DNA of 20,460 nucleotides from SIG452 sp045580405 (GCA_045580405.1 JAZNNT010000033.1:1-20460), one strand, 5' to 3'. Positions 1 through 7,864 are shown, counted from the first letter of the stretch. Numbers and translations: made by a program. Notes: generated by a model not told the origin, from the sequence alone.

Positions 1-663
1 ACACTCACAAAGCTGTTCCCCCAGGTCAAATTCCGTAACCTCAGGGTAAATCTGCTGGTTTTCCAGACGATTCAACTTTAAAATATTGGTCATCATATCT
101 GCCATACGGCGGGACGCATCCGTCACCGCTTTCGCATATTCCATCCGTTTTCCATCAGGTAAGTTAGGTGACTGCAACAGGGTGCCATAGTTTTGCATCA
201 CACTTAAGGGAGTTTTCATTTCATGTGACACATTGGCAATAAAATCCGTACGCAGGGTTTCCACGCTGTCAAGCTCTTTTGCCATCTGATTGAAACAGTC
301 GGCAATGCGATCAAAGCTATCGTCGGCGCCAAAACTTCTGTGAGGTTTTATCCGAACAGAAAAATCGCCCTTGATAATTTTCTCGGCAGCATCAGTAATT
401 CTCTTAACCGGACGTTCTAAAATCATTTTTCGGCGAACTGCGTCTAACATCGTGAACAGCAAACTTAAAAACAACACATTCAAAAAGGTGATTTTAGCAG
501 CGGTTCCGATATTTTCGTCCGTTAACGTAAGATTGAGGCTGTCCCGCATAACAGACACAAAGAGCATCGTGCTGCAGGTAATCACAAAGGCAACCAAAGC
601 AAAAAACAAAAAATACTGATTGAGCCACTTCAACCATTTTTCTGCTGCACTCCCCTTTTTCAC
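1..663 (-). CDS. Sensor histidine kinase, HAMP/HisKA type (3' part beyond left edge)
   Basis: Membrane sensor kinase partner of the adjacent response regulator. I read it from a GTG at 661-663 whose bases overlap the regulator's TGA (660-662) in a GTGA junction, indicating translational coupling; 221 codons lie in the window and the catalytic ATPase domain is outside. Visible: a hydrophobic helix at about residues 17-38, an outside loop of only about 18-20 residues, a second helix at about 58-76, a HAMP-like linker (about 78-135, with ERPVKRITDAAEKI), then the dimerisation/phosphoacceptor helix with NVSHEMKTPL, phospho-His at H147. The very short outside loop means there is no room for a periplasmic-type sensor domain, so the signal is probably sensed within the membrane or through a partner protein. 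The kinase assignment is secure; the stimulus is unknown. Confidence 0.93.
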   Translation of the reverse strand, partial: MKKGSAAEKWLKWLNQYFLFFALVAFVITCSTMLFVSVMRDSLNLTLTDENIGTAAKITFLNVLFLSLLFTMLDAVRRKMILERPVKRITDAAEKIIKGDFSVRIKPHRSFGADDSFDRIADCFNQMAKELDSVETLRTDFIANVSHEMKTPLSVMQNYGTLLQSPNLPDGKRMEYAKAVTDASRRMADMMTNILKLNRLENQQIYPEVTEFDLGEQLCEC

Positions 664-1331
664 TTGATCACCGCCTTATAGCCAAGTCCGTGAACAGTTC
701 TTAATTCAAAATCTGCACATTGGGATAATTTAGCACGAAGCTTGGTCATATATACATCCACCGCTCTGGGAGCAGTTTCGGTTTCAAAATCCCAAAATTC
801 ATCCATCAGCTGCGTACGGGTGAAAGTCTTTTTTGGATAGGACAGCAGTTTATATAAAATACCAAATTCCCGATTGGTAAGAAAGATTTCCTCTCCGTTA
901 AGATAAGCAGTATGCTCGTCAGCATCCATCACAAAAGCTCCGATTTCCAGTTTTCGGGATTGGGCAATTTTGGCACGGCGAAGAAGGGCTCCGATGCGTA
1001 AAAACAGCTCGTCAAAATCAATGGGCTTCACCATATAATCATCCACACCAACACGAAAGCCTCTTTGTTTTGAGGCAATGTCATCACGGGCAGTCATCAA
1101 TAAAATGGGAATATCTGCATTGAACTCCCGCACCGTTTTGGCAAATTCAAAGCCGTCAATTTCGGGCATCATAATATCGGACACGATTAAATCAAACACG
1201 TTTTCATACATGGCATCATAAGCTTCCTCTGCCCGAAGACACCCCACAGCCTCATATCCTGAATGATTTAAAAAGGTGCAGACCGTCTGATTTAAGTCGC
1301 AGTCATCTTCTACGACCAATATTTTAAACAT
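660..1331 (-). CDS. OmpR/PhoB-family response regulator
   Basis: DNA-binding response regulator of 223 aa, the usual length. The receiver domain (1-120) has the acidic pair D9/D10, phosphoacceptor D52 in VSDIMMP, T80 in LLMTA and K102 in MVKPID. The C-terminal winged helix (about 128-223) has TNREFGILYKLL and the final VHGLGYKA typical of the OmpR group. The start ATG follows GGAGGTGG at good spacing. The kinase gene overlaps its stop codon. Its own promoter carries two perfect TTAACA repeats 11 bp apart, the type of direct repeat bound by tandem OmpR-family dimers, which suggests autoregulation. The same repeats precede the membrane-protein gene upstream. The stimulus and the full regulon cannot be read from sequence. 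Confidence 0.95.
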   Translation of the reverse strand: MFKILVVEDDCDLNQTVCTFLNHSGYEAVGCLRAEEAYDAMYENVFDLIVSDIMMPEIDGFEFAKTVREFNADIPILLMTARDDIASKQRGFRVGVDDYMVKPIDFDELFLRIGALLRRAKIAQSRKLEIGAFVMDADEHTAYLNGEEIFLTNREFGILYKLLSYPKKTFTRTQLMDEFWDFETETAPRAVDVYMTKLRAKLSQCADFELRTVHGLGYKAVIK

Positions 1332-1367
1332 CGTACCACCTCCGCTTGTATACTTTCTGATATTATT

Positions 1368-1399
1368 ATCATACCATTAAAATGTTAAAGTTTTGTTAA
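1368..1399 (-). promoter_or_regulatory. Promoter of the two-component operon with TTAACA direct repeats
   Basis: On the minus strand, two perfect TTAACA hexamers (1394-1399 and 1383-1388) are separated by 5 nt (11-bp period). They are followed after exactly 9 nt by a -10-like TATGAT (1368-1373). There is no good TTGACA -35, as expected of an activator-dependent promoter. Two further positions upstream in the same phase match poorly. The arrangement resembles the PhoP box of Bacillus (TTAACA-like repeats spaced 11 bp, ending just upstream of the -10); binding by the encoded regulator is inferred. Confidence 0.7.
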
Positions 1400-1412
1400 C
1401 ATTTTTACTTTT

Positions 1413-1451
1413 ATAAAAAGAAACGGCAATGCCAACCTGACATCACCGTTT
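1413..1451 (-). terminator. Intrinsic terminator of the small membrane protein gene
   Basis: Read on the minus strand, arms AAACGGUGAU (1442-1451) and AUUGCCGUUU (1421-1430) form 10 pairs including two G-U wobbles, with an 11-nt loop, followed by a CUUUUUAU tract. It sits 20 bp after the stop of the 121-aa gene and upstream of the regulator promoter, so the membrane-protein gene is probably a separate transcript from the two-component genes. Confidence 0.75.
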
Positions 1452-1471
1452 GGGTCTATGATTTTGTTTGA

Positions 1472-1837
1472 TTAATCCTTCATCAACTGCTCGCTTAACG
1501 CCAGAATCTGATTAGCATATTTCTTACGGCGTGCACCGAGAATCCCTTTATAAATGGGATAGTTTACAATCAGCATCAAAAGTCCGATAATTCCAATGAT
1601 AATTCCTAATACCATAGGATTTGGAATGTCGAGCATTGCTGAGATGTCAGTCATCACAAGACTCATACCGCTGCCCATTACCAGTGCCGCAACACTTCCG
1701 AAAATGTAGGCAAACAAATTGGCCGGTCGTTGCACCTTTTGGTCTAACTGTTTCAAGCTATCGAGCTTAGTTGCTTCTTCTTTCTGGTATTTGGAACGAA
1801 TGTTCTGAATGATAAAGTTCTGATCGTCTGAATTCAT
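1472..1837 (-). CDS. Small two-helix membrane protein, function unknown
   Basis: Protein of 121 aa preceded by GGAGG about 9 nt before the ATG. Residues 1-35 are charged and probably helical (coiled-coil-like, with KEEATKLDSLKQLDQKV). Two hydrophobic segments follow at about 41-65 (LFAYIFGSVAALVMGSG) and 75-97 (VLGIIIGIIGLLMLIVNYP), then a basic tail with ARRKK. There is no signal peptide and no catalytic motif that I can identify. Proteins of this general shape are common in Firmicutes without a proven role, and any enzyme name attached to relatives should be treated with caution. Its promoter has four TTAACA-like repeats matching those before the neighbouring response regulator, so it is probably a target of that system. 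A role as a feedback or sensory partner of the short-loop kinase is conjecture. Confidence 0.8.
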   Translation of the reverse strand: MNSDDQNFIIQNIRSKYQKEEATKLDSLKQLDQKVQRPANLFAYIFGSVAALVMGSGMSLVMTDISAMLDIPNPMVLGIIIGIIGLLMLIVNYPIYKGILGARRKKYANQILALSEQLMKD

Positions 1838-1872
1838 GATAAATTCCTCCTTGTTTTCGTCTTACAAGACAA

Positions 1873-1926
1873 ATTATAAAGGATGCTTGTTAAAAAAACT
1901 TTTAAAAAATGTTAAGATTTTGTTAA
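1873..1926 (-). promoter_or_regulatory. Promoter of small membrane protein with four phased TTAACA-type repeats
   Basis: Reading the minus strand: TTAACA (1921-1926), TTAACA (1910-1915), TAAAAG (1899-1904) and TTAACA (1888-1893), each separated by 5 nt, so all four are on an 11-bp period. A 9-nt gap leads to a perfect TATAAT (1873-1878). The 9-nt gap is identical to that in the response-regulator promoter. This is the layout of a four-site box for a phosphorylated OmpR-family regulator acting as activator. The repeats are seen directly; the identity of the regulator is inferred from adjacency and the matching box. Confidence 0.75.
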
Positions 1927-1948
1927 ATTGATTTTTTTATAAAGACAT

Positions 1949-1978
1949 AAAAAAAGACACTCCAGAGTGTCTTTTTTT
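1949..1978 (-). terminator. Terminator at the end of the aromatic operon (bidirectional)
   Basis: Perfect inverted repeat GACACTC/GAGTGTC (1956-1962 and 1965-1971) with a run of seven A on one side and seven T on the other. It begins 7 bp after the aroF stop and would work on either strand; the only transcript approaching it in this window is the minus-strand aro operon. Confidence 0.92.
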
Positions 1979-1985
1979 AATTTTA

Positions 1986-3014
1986 TTATAGTACATCTGC
2001 CAGATCGTAAATCAGCTTTTCGGTTTTTTCCCAACCTAAGCAGGGGTCGGTGATGGATTTTCCGTAAATGCCTTCTTCAGGTTTCTGAGCACCGTCTTCA
2101 ATATAGCTTTCAATCATTAATCCTTTGACCAGTTTTTTTACATCCGCACTATGACGGCAGCTATGCAGTACTTCTTTGGCAATTCTCGGCTGCTCTGCCC
2201 ATTTTTTTCCGGAATTTGCATGGTTGGTATCAATAATCACACCGGGATTTTGCAGTCCGGATTTTGCATAAATTTCTGCTAAGTGAATCAAATCTTCATA
2301 GTGATAGTTGGGCATAGACTGGCCGTGTTTATTCACATAACCTCTTAAAATGGCGTGTGCCAGCGGATTTCCCTGACTTTCCACTTCCCAGCCGCGGTAA
2401 ATGAAGGTGTGAGCGTGCTGTGCCGCAGTGATAGAATTCATCATCACGGAGATATCACCTGCAGTGGGATTCTTCATGCCAACAGGAATATCCAGACCGC
2501 TGGATGTCAACCTGTGTTTCTGGTTTTCCACCGATCTTGCACCAATTGCCACATAGGATAACAAATCGGATAAATATCTGTGATTTTCAGGATACAGCAT
2601 TTCATCTGCACAGGTAAAGCCGGTTTCTTCAATAGCTCTGAGATGCAAATTTCTGATTGCTACAACCCCTTTTAACATATCGGATTCCTTGTTGGGGTCC
2701 GGCTGATGAAGCATTCCTTTGTAGCCGTCTCCGGTAGTTCTGGGTTTATTGGTGTAAATTCTGGGAATGATCAGAATTTTGTCGGCTACTTTATCCTGAA
2801 CGGTTCTTAAACGGGAAATATAATCAATCACGCTGTCATCGTGGTCAGCAGAGCAAGGACCAATAATTAAAATCAATCTGTCATCCTTACCTTCAAAGAC
2901 GGACTTAATTTCCATATCTCTTTTGACCTTCAACTGCTCCATTTTATATGACAACGGATATTGTTCTTTAATTTCCATGGGAATGGGTAATTTACGTTTG
3001 AAATTCATGTTCAT
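1986..3014 (-). CDS. aroF: 3-deoxy-7-phosphoheptulonate (DAHP) synthase, class I alpha
   Basis: First step of the shikimate pathway: condenses phosphoenolpyruvate with erythrose 4-phosphate to DAHP in the cytoplasm. At 342 aa it has the length of the E. coli AroF/G/H type. Landmarks: GPCSADHD at 52-59 (PEP/metal binding), PRIYTNKPRTTGDGYKG in the substrate loop, GMKNPTAGD, and DTNHANSGK near residue 264 with the metal-binding His. An N-terminal extension of about 35 residues precedes the barrel, as in feedback-regulated alpha types, but which amino acid inhibits it cannot be told. GGAGG lies 9 nt before the first ATG; a second ATG follows two codons later. It is the last gene of the operon, 21 bp after tyrA, although it encodes the entry enzyme. 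The symbol follows family usage; aroG or aroH would be equally fair. Confidence 0.95.
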   Translation of the reverse strand: MNMNFKRKLPIPMEIKEQYPLSYKMEQLKVKRDMEIKSVFEGKDDRLILIIGPCSADHDDSVIDYISRLRTVQDKVADKILIIPRIYTNKPRTTGDGYKGMLHQPDPNKESDMLKGVVAIRNLHLRAIEETGFTCADEMLYPENHRYLSDLLSYVAIGARSVENQKHRLTSSGLDIPVGMKNPTAGDISVMMNSITAAQHAHTFIYRGWEVESQGNPLAHAILRGYVNKHGQSMPNYHYEDLIHLAEIYAKSGLQNPGVIIDTNHANSGKKWAEQPRIAKEVLHSCRHSADVKKLVKGLMIESYIEDGAQKPEEGIYGKSITDPCLGWEKTEKLIYDLADVL

Positions 3015-3035
3015 TTGGTGAAACCTCCACTAAAA

Positions 3036-3893
3036 TTATTTTTTATCAAACAGTGCTCTTCGCTGGGTGGAATGTCGCATCATTTCTCGCATGCCGGCAA
3101 TGTCATCCGTTTCAAGCATCATTTTAAGCTCGTTAAATTTGTTCATAAACATATTCATCTGTTCTAAAAGTGCATCCTTATTCTCCAAAAACAGTTCGCT
3201 CCACATCTCATCGTTAATGCGGGCAATCCGGGTTAAATCCCGAAAGGAGTCCCCGGTAAATTTTTCCATATGCTCCCGGTCGTTACAAGTCATCAGCGTA
3301 ATGGCAATGCAATGGGTCAACTGAGAAAGAAACCCAATCATTTCATCGTGTTCCTCGGGAGAAAGCGTAGTCACATTGGAAAAACCAAGCAGTCTTCCAA
3401 GCTCCAGGCAGGTGTTAATCGCTTCCGGCGTGTTTTTTTTGGTAGGAGTAACAATATAGTTAGCACCCACAAACATTTTGTCGGTACTGTTTTCCACTCC
3501 GGATACCTCACGGCCTGCCATGGGGTGAGCCGCAATAAATTCCAAATCATCCCGCAGCATATCCTGGATGGTATACACCACACCTCGCTTCACACCGGTA
3601 ACATCGGTGATAATAGCTCCGCTTTTTAATAGATGCTGATTCTCCCGAATCCATTCCACAAACACATGCGGATACAGGGCAAAAATCACCAGATCCGCTT
3701 TCCCGATAATAGCTTTATCAATCTTTGTGGAACCTTCATCAATAATATGTTCTCCTAATGCATAATCAATGGACTCTTGCTCTTTGGTAATGGCGCCAAT
3801 GTGAAAACCAAAGCGTTTTAACACTCTGGCATAGCTTCCGCCCAAAAGCCCAAGTCCCACAATCAATATATTTTTACTAACATCTACAATCAT
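3036..3893 (-). CDS. tyrA: Prephenate dehydrogenase
   Basis: Oxidatively decarboxylates prephenate to 4-hydroxyphenylpyruvate, the committed step to tyrosine. The 285-aa protein has an N-terminal Rossmann fold with GLGLLGG at 13-19, the HPMAGRE segment with H123, and SQLTHCIA with H194, the two conserved histidine regions of the family, followed by the helical C-terminal dimerisation domain. It ends at about the catalytic core and lacks the C-terminal ACT domain of longer Bacillus-type TyrA, so allosteric control through that domain is absent. The ATG overlaps the aroA stop (ATGA, 3890-3893). It could prefer arogenate; sequence reading alone does not exclude that. Prephenate must come from the mutase domain of PheA in the same operon, since no other chorismate mutase is present here. 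Confidence 0.93.
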   Translation of the reverse strand: MIVDVSKNILIVGLGLLGGSYARVLKRFGFHIGAITKEQESIDYALGEHIIDEGSTKIDKAIIGKADLVIFALYPHVFVEWIRENQHLLKSGAIITDVTGVKRGVVYTIQDMLRDDLEFIAAHPMAGREVSGVENSTDKMFVGANYIVTPTKKNTPEAINTCLELGRLLGFSNVTTLSPEEHDEMIGFLSQLTHCIAITLMTCNDREHMEKFTGDSFRDLTRIARINDEMWSELFLENKDALLEQMNMFMNKFNELKMMLETDDIAGMREMMRHSTQRRALFDKK

Positions 3894-5092
3894 TTAAAAC
3901 TCACCTTTGCCCCCAATTTCAAAATGTCGGAAAAAAAATTGGGATAACTTTTTTTCACTGCTTCAATATTAGTTATCTCACCGCCGGTTTTCGATAAAAT
4001 CACCGACATCGCCATTACGATTCTGTGGTCGTTGTGGCTGTCTACGGGGATTCCCCGGTAAGACAATTCCTGCTTTGGCACGGTAATCCGGTTGTCCCCG
4101 AAAATAAGTCCGCCGCCCAGCTTTAAAAGTTCCTCATGCATTGCTGCACCACGGTCACTTTCTTTTACCTTCAATCGGTCTGTTCCGGTAAATACCGCAC
4201 CGTTTTTTAAGGCAGCCAAAGCAAATAATACGGGTCCTAAATCAGGACAGTCGGAAATATCCAGCGTGGGTGTCCCCTCTGTGATTTTACCAAAATAATC
4301 GGCATATATCCGATCTCCCTGCAAGCTGTTTGGATTCAGGTTCTCCACGGTAATCTGGGAACCAATATGACAAAAAGCTTCCAAAAATGCTGCGTTGGAG
4401 TAGTCCCCTTCCACCTTTCCCGAATAGGAATGCAGGTTGTTTTTTTTCACTGCGATATGGTATTCATCGGTAAAATGCACCTCTGCGCCAAAAGACTGCA
4501 GGGCAGACAACGTGAGATTGATATAGGATCTGCTTTCAAAAGGCGGTAAAATCTCTATGGAAGAATCCTCCCCAAGATACACCAGCGCAAACAACAACCC
4601 CGTAATAAACTGGCTGCTCACATCACCCCGAAGCTGATAGTTTCCACTCTTTAAGTTTCCTGAAAGTGTGATAGATTTTTCATCCTTCCGAAAGAAAAAG
4701 CCATACTGTTGGCACAGTTGCTCATAAACTCCTAAAGGTCGTTCCAAAAGGCGGGTGCTTCCCGTTAAGGTCACTTCCTTCCCAAGACACAATGAAAGTG
4801 GAATCATAAACCGTAAGGTACTGCCGCTTTCCCTGCAGCTTAACACAGGATGTTCAGCTTTCATAAAATTTTTGGGATTCACAGAAACGACGTCTCCCTC
4901 AGTGGTGATTTCTGCTCCCAATGCACGCAGGCAATCTATGGTGGCAAGAATATCCTCATTATAGTCCACGCCGGAGATGATGCATTTTTCTTTTGACAGT
5001 GCTGCGCCGATTAAATAGCGATGCGCCATACTTTTAGAAGGAGGTGCACCGATGGTACCCTGCAGGGTGCAGGGGGTAAATGTTGCTATCAT
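3890..5092 (-). CDS. aroA: 3-phosphoshikimate 1-carboxyvinyltransferase (EPSP synthase)
   Basis: Transfers the enolpyruvyl group of PEP to shikimate 3-phosphate, the sixth step of the pathway. The 400-aa length is slightly short of the usual 425-430. The N-terminal PPSKSMAHR (18-25, with K20, S21 and R25) binds substrate. RESGSTLRF holds the PEP-site glycine loop (the position of the E. coli NAGTAMRP segment), and DCPDLGP, KVKESDRG and NDHRIVMAM carry the acid residues and basic triad of the C-terminal half. The start has GAGG 7 nt upstream. It overlaps aroQ upstream and tyrA downstream by 4 bp each, so translation is probably coupled. The loop sequence differs from the E. coli form but keeps the key glycine. 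Confidence 0.96.
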   Translation of the reverse strand: MIATFTPCTLQGTIGAPPSKSMAHRYLIGAALSKEKCIISGVDYNEDILATIDCLRALGAEITTEGDVVSVNPKNFMKAEHPVLSCRESGSTLRFMIPLSLCLGKEVTLTGSTRLLERPLGVYEQLCQQYGFFFRKDEKSITLSGNLKSGNYQLRGDVSSQFITGLLFALVYLGEDSSIEILPPFESRSYINLTLSALQSFGAEVHFTDEYHIAVKKNNLHSYSGKVEGDYSNAAFLEAFCHIGSQITVENLNPNSLQGDRIYADYFGKITEGTPTLDISDCPDLGPVLFALAALKNGAVFTGTDRLKVKESDRGAAMHEELLKLGGGLIFGDNRITVPKQELSYRGIPVDSHNDHRIVMAMSVILSKTGGEITNIEAVKKSYPNFFSDILKLGAKVSFK

Positions 5093-5520
5093 GATAATTC
5101 CTCAATCAAGTAGTCAATGGCTTCGATGTAACCGTCGGTGCCATGACCGGTAATCGTTTTTTTTGCCGCAAGACGGATATAGCTTACCTGACGGAAATCT
5201 TCCCGTTGCTCCACCTTGGAAATATGTACCTCCACGGTAGGAATCCCAACCGATTTCACTGCGTCCAAAATGGCAATGCTGGTGTGGGTATAGGCACCGG
5301 GATTGATCACAATGCCGTCGGTATTGCCGTATGCCCGTTGAATTTCGTCTACCAGGTCTCCCTCGTGATTGGATTGATAAAGGGAAACCTCCACCTGCTT
5401 TTTATGGCAATGAGTTTTGATTTTTTCGCAAAGGGCTTCGTAGGTTTCTTTGCCGTAATGATCAGGCTCTCTGATGCCAAGCATATTTAAATTGGGGCCG
5501 TTTAGTACTAAAATTTTCAT
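5089..5520 (-). CDS. aroQ: 3-dehydroquinate dehydratase, type II
   Basis: Dehydrates 3-dehydroquinate to 3-dehydroshikimate, the third step. The 143-aa length and the opening NGPNLNMLGIREPDHYG identify the small dodecameric type II enzyme. Catalytic Y22 is in the REPDHYG loop and H99 is in VEVHIS; N73 in INPGAYTHTS binds substrate. The lid arginine segment is present, and the end TGHGTDGYIEAIDYL is typical. Start ATG is 8 nt after GGGAG. It overlaps the aroEK stop and the aroA start by 4 bp each. There is no type I (AroD) enzyme in the window. Confidence 0.97.
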   Translation of the reverse strand: MKILVLNGPNLNMLGIREPDHYGKETYEALCEKIKTHCHKKQVEVSLYQSNHEGDLVDEIQRAYGNTDGIVINPGAYTHTSIAILDAVKSVGIPTVEVHISKVEQREDFRQVSYIRLAAKKTITGHGTDGYIEAIDYLIEELS

Positions 5521-6764
5521 TGCATAAGCTCCCTTCGTTTGGTAAGAATGAAATCTGCTTCCCCTTGGGGAGTATCAAAATCCGGCACCACCACATCCGC
5601 TGTGGAACGGTAAATGCCGATACGTTTTTCGTAGAGTTCTTTTAATTTTTCCACTGTATCGGAAAGGGGCCTGTCCTCTGTGGCAGAAAGTCTTTTAAAC
5701 TCTGCATCTAAGAAGAAAATTGTGCCGTTTTGCTTTAAACAGGTCACATTTTCATCACGCAAAATTGCTCCGCCACCTGTGGAGATAATCTGTCCGCTCT
5801 CTTGGGATACATCCCGAATCACCTCGGATTCCAAATCCCGAAAATAAGTTTCTCCTTGTTTCTCAATCAGTTCTTTAATGGTGCAACCTGCCCGTTTTTC
5901 CACTTCGGTATCCGTATCCACAAAGAAAAATCCGTCCGGTTTCATGCATTTTCCCACAGTGCTTTTGCCGCTGCCGGGCATTCCCGTTAACACAATATTT
6001 TCTTTAGCGGCTAACACAGAGCAAAACACCTGATCTGCAGTTTCTGCAGAAATTGTTGTGCCCAAGAATTTTTCCACGGCAACCACCGCCTGCATCACCA
6101 ACATATAAAGTCCGCCCTCCGCCTTTATTCCCCGTTTTTTTGCGTCGGAAACCAAATTGGTGCGAAGAGGATTATAAACAGCATCTACCACCCCTTCCAA
6201 TTGGGGAAAATTGGCAATGTCAATCGGTTTTTCGTTGCAGTTAGGATACATTCCTGAGGGTGTGGTGTTGATGATAATCTGCGCATCCTGATGACAGGTA
6301 ATTGCCTCATCATAGGTAATATGAGTATCTTTTTTCTGCCTGCTGACCGAAAGAATTTGGGATGCACCTAAGTCCGTTGCCAGCGCTTTTGCAGTCTTGC
6401 AGGTTCCACCCGTTCCTAAAATCAGCACTTTTTTTCCGGAAAAGTCCAATCCGATTTTTAGGATCAAAGCTTTCATACCGTAGTAATCGGTGTTATAGCC
6501 GTATAGCTTTCCGTTTTTGTTCACCACAGTGTTCACGGCACCGATTCGTCTGGCAATATCGCTGATCCAATCCAGATAAGGAATCACCGTTTCTTTATAG
6601 GGAATGGTCACGTTCACCGCAGAAAAACGTTTCTCCCGAAAGAAAACGTCTACCTCCTCTTCTGTAAGTTCTATCAATTCATAAGAGTAGTCGGCAAGCT
6701 TTTCGTGAATTTCTTTGGAAAAACTGTGGGGAAGCTTCTTTCCCACCAAACCGTACTGCTTCAT
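5517..6764 (-). CDS. aroE-aroK: Fused shikimate dehydrogenase-shikimate kinase
   Basis: One polypeptide carries steps four and five. The dehydrogenase half (about 1-250) has LPHSFSK, NVTIPYKET with the catalytic Lys, GAVNTVV, GYNTDYYG with the catalytic Asp, a nucleotide-binding GTGGTCKTA, NTTPSGMYP and DAVYNPLRT. The kinase half (about 255-415) has Walker A GMPGSGKST, the Mg-binding DTDTE, YFRDLESE, STGGGAIL, lid RPLSDT and YRSTAD, so both halves look complete. Start choice: a GTG at 6771-6773 and ATG at 6768-6770 are too close to the AGAGGG site; the ATG at 6762-6764 is 8 nt away and gives MKQYGLVGKK, matching family length. This makes 415 aa with a 5-bp gap after aroC. There is no separate aroE or aroK nearby. 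Confidence 0.94.
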   Translation of the reverse strand: MKQYGLVGKKLPHSFSKEIHEKLADYSYELIELTEEEVDVFFREKRFSAVNVTIPYKETVIPYLDWISDIARRIGAVNTVVNKNGKLYGYNTDYYGMKALILKIGLDFSGKKVLILGTGGTCKTAKALATDLGASQILSVSRQKKDTHITYDEAITCHQDAQIIINTTPSGMYPNCNEKPIDIANFPQLEGVVDAVYNPLRTNLVSDAKKRGIKAEGGLYMLVMQAVVAVEKFLGTTISAETADQVFCSVLAAKENIVLTGMPGSGKSTVGKCMKPDGFFFVDTDTEVEKRAGCTIKELIEKQGETYFRDLESEVIRDVSQESGQIISTGGGAILRDENVTCLKQNGTIFFLDAEFKRLSATEDRPLSDTVEKLKELYEKRIGIYRSTADVVVPDFDTPQGEADFILTKRRELMQ

Positions 6765-6769
6765 TGTCA

Positions 6770-7864
6770 TCACCCTCTTAACCAGTCTGTTCCGTATCGC
6801 AGGGCAAGTGCATCACACAGCACAATTGCCGTTGCTGCATCCTGCACAATTCTTGCACGATGCACAATGGCAGGGTCATGTCTGCCTTTGGGTTCCAGTA
6901 CTGTTTCTTCCATCTTCGCAAAGTCCACAGTATGCTGCGGTTTGAAAATGGTGGGAGTAGGCTTGATAGCGGTGCAAAACATAATCGGCATTCCGTTGGT
7001 GATACCGCCGTTGATACCGCCATTATTGTTGGTAGCGGTTGCAATCGTCCCGTCACGCAGGATAAACGAATCATTGGCGTCGCTGCCTCTCATATCTGAA
7101 ATAGAAAAGCCTGCGCCAAATTCTATTCCTTTTACTGCGGGAATAGAAAACATCATATGAGAAAGCATCCCCTCTATGGAATCAAACCAGGGTTCACCAA
7201 CCCCGGCAGGCATTCCGATTACCGCAGTTTCCAAAATTCCTCCAACGCTGTCTTTCTCTTCTGCAGCCGCTAAAATTGCAGCGGTCATTTCCGCTTCCTT
7301 GGATTCCTCCAAAACGGCAAATGTTTTATCATTAAGACTTGTGATATCTTTTTCTAAATGTTCAAATTCTCTGTCACATATGCCGGCGCATTTTTTTACG
7401 TGTGTTCCAATCAAAATGCCTTTTTCTGTCAAAGCATCTTTACAAATGGCTCCTGCAGCAACCAATGCTGCCGTAATTCTGCCGCTGAAATGTCCTCCGC
7501 CTCTGGCATCCTGAAAGCCATGATATTTTTGTTCTGCTGTGTAATCCGCATGAGACGGTCTTGCAATGGTGTTTAAGGCTGCATAGTCACCGCTTTTCAC
7601 ATTTTCGTTGGGAATTAAAATGGTGATGGGTGTCCCTGTAGTTTTCCCGTTCATCACCCCGCTTACAATACGAAAAGCATCCTGTTCCTGCCTTGGTGTG
7701 GAAATTTTTCCGCTGGGTCTTCGTTTGAAAAGCATCTGCCGGATGGATTCTTCGCATACTGTAATCCCGGGTGCCAATCCGTCCAGCACGGCACCGATAT
7801 ACGCTCCGTGGCTTTCTCCAAACAGAGTAACCAAAACGCTGGTTCCAAATGTGTTTTTCATCAT
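6770..7864 (-). CDS. aroC: Chorismate synthase
   Basis: Converts EPSP to chorismate using reduced FMN, the last common step. The 364-aa protein has the family signatures in order: TLFGESHG near the start, KRRPSGKISTPRQE (substrate arginines), RPSHADYT, ARGGGHFSGR, MRGSDANDSF, NNNGGINGGITNG and GRHDPAIVHRA. GGAGGT precedes two tandem ATG codons at 4 nt and 7 nt; either start is possible and the second (7861) has the more usual spacing. Two bases separate the aroB stop codon from the first ATG, and the ribosome site lies inside the 3' end of aroB. No flavin reductase domain is fused, so reduced FMN must come from elsewhere. Confidence 0.97.
   Translation of the reverse strand: MMKNTFGTSVLVTLFGESHGAYIGAVLDGLAPGITVCEESIRQMLFKRRPSGKISTPRQEQDAFRIVSGVMNGKTTGTPITILIPNENVKSGDYAALNTIARPSHADYTAEQKYHGFQDARGGGHFSGRITAALVAAGAICKDALTEKGILIGTHVKKCAGICDREFEHLEKDITSLNDKTFAVLEESKEAEMTAAILAAAEEKDSVGGILETAVIGMPAGVGEPWFDSIEGMLSHMMFSIPAVKGIEFGAGFSISDMRGSDANDSFILRDGTIATATNNNGGINGGITNGMPIMFCTAIKPTPTIFKPQHTVDFAKMEETVLEPKGRHDPAIVHRARIVQDAATAIVLCDALALRYGTDWLRG

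Noticed and set aside
1368..1926. Calling the system PhoP/PhoR of phosphate starvation because of the TTAACA repeats
   Set aside because: Several OmpR-family regulators bind similar 11-bp repeats; the kinase lacks the outside domain of PhoR and no phosphate genes are present.
3270..3629. 119-codon open frame on plus, opposite tyrA
   Set aside because: Antisense shadow of a well-supported gene; no ribosome site and no recognisable protein features.
6765..6773. Start of aroEK at GTG 6773 or ATG 6770
   Set aside because: The ribosome site AGAGGG ends 0-2 nt before these codons; the ATG at 6764 has normal 8-nt spacing and fits the family N-terminus.
6705..7160. 151-codon open frame on plus opposite aroC
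   Set aside because: Antisense shadow of the strongly conserved aroC; no ribosome site.
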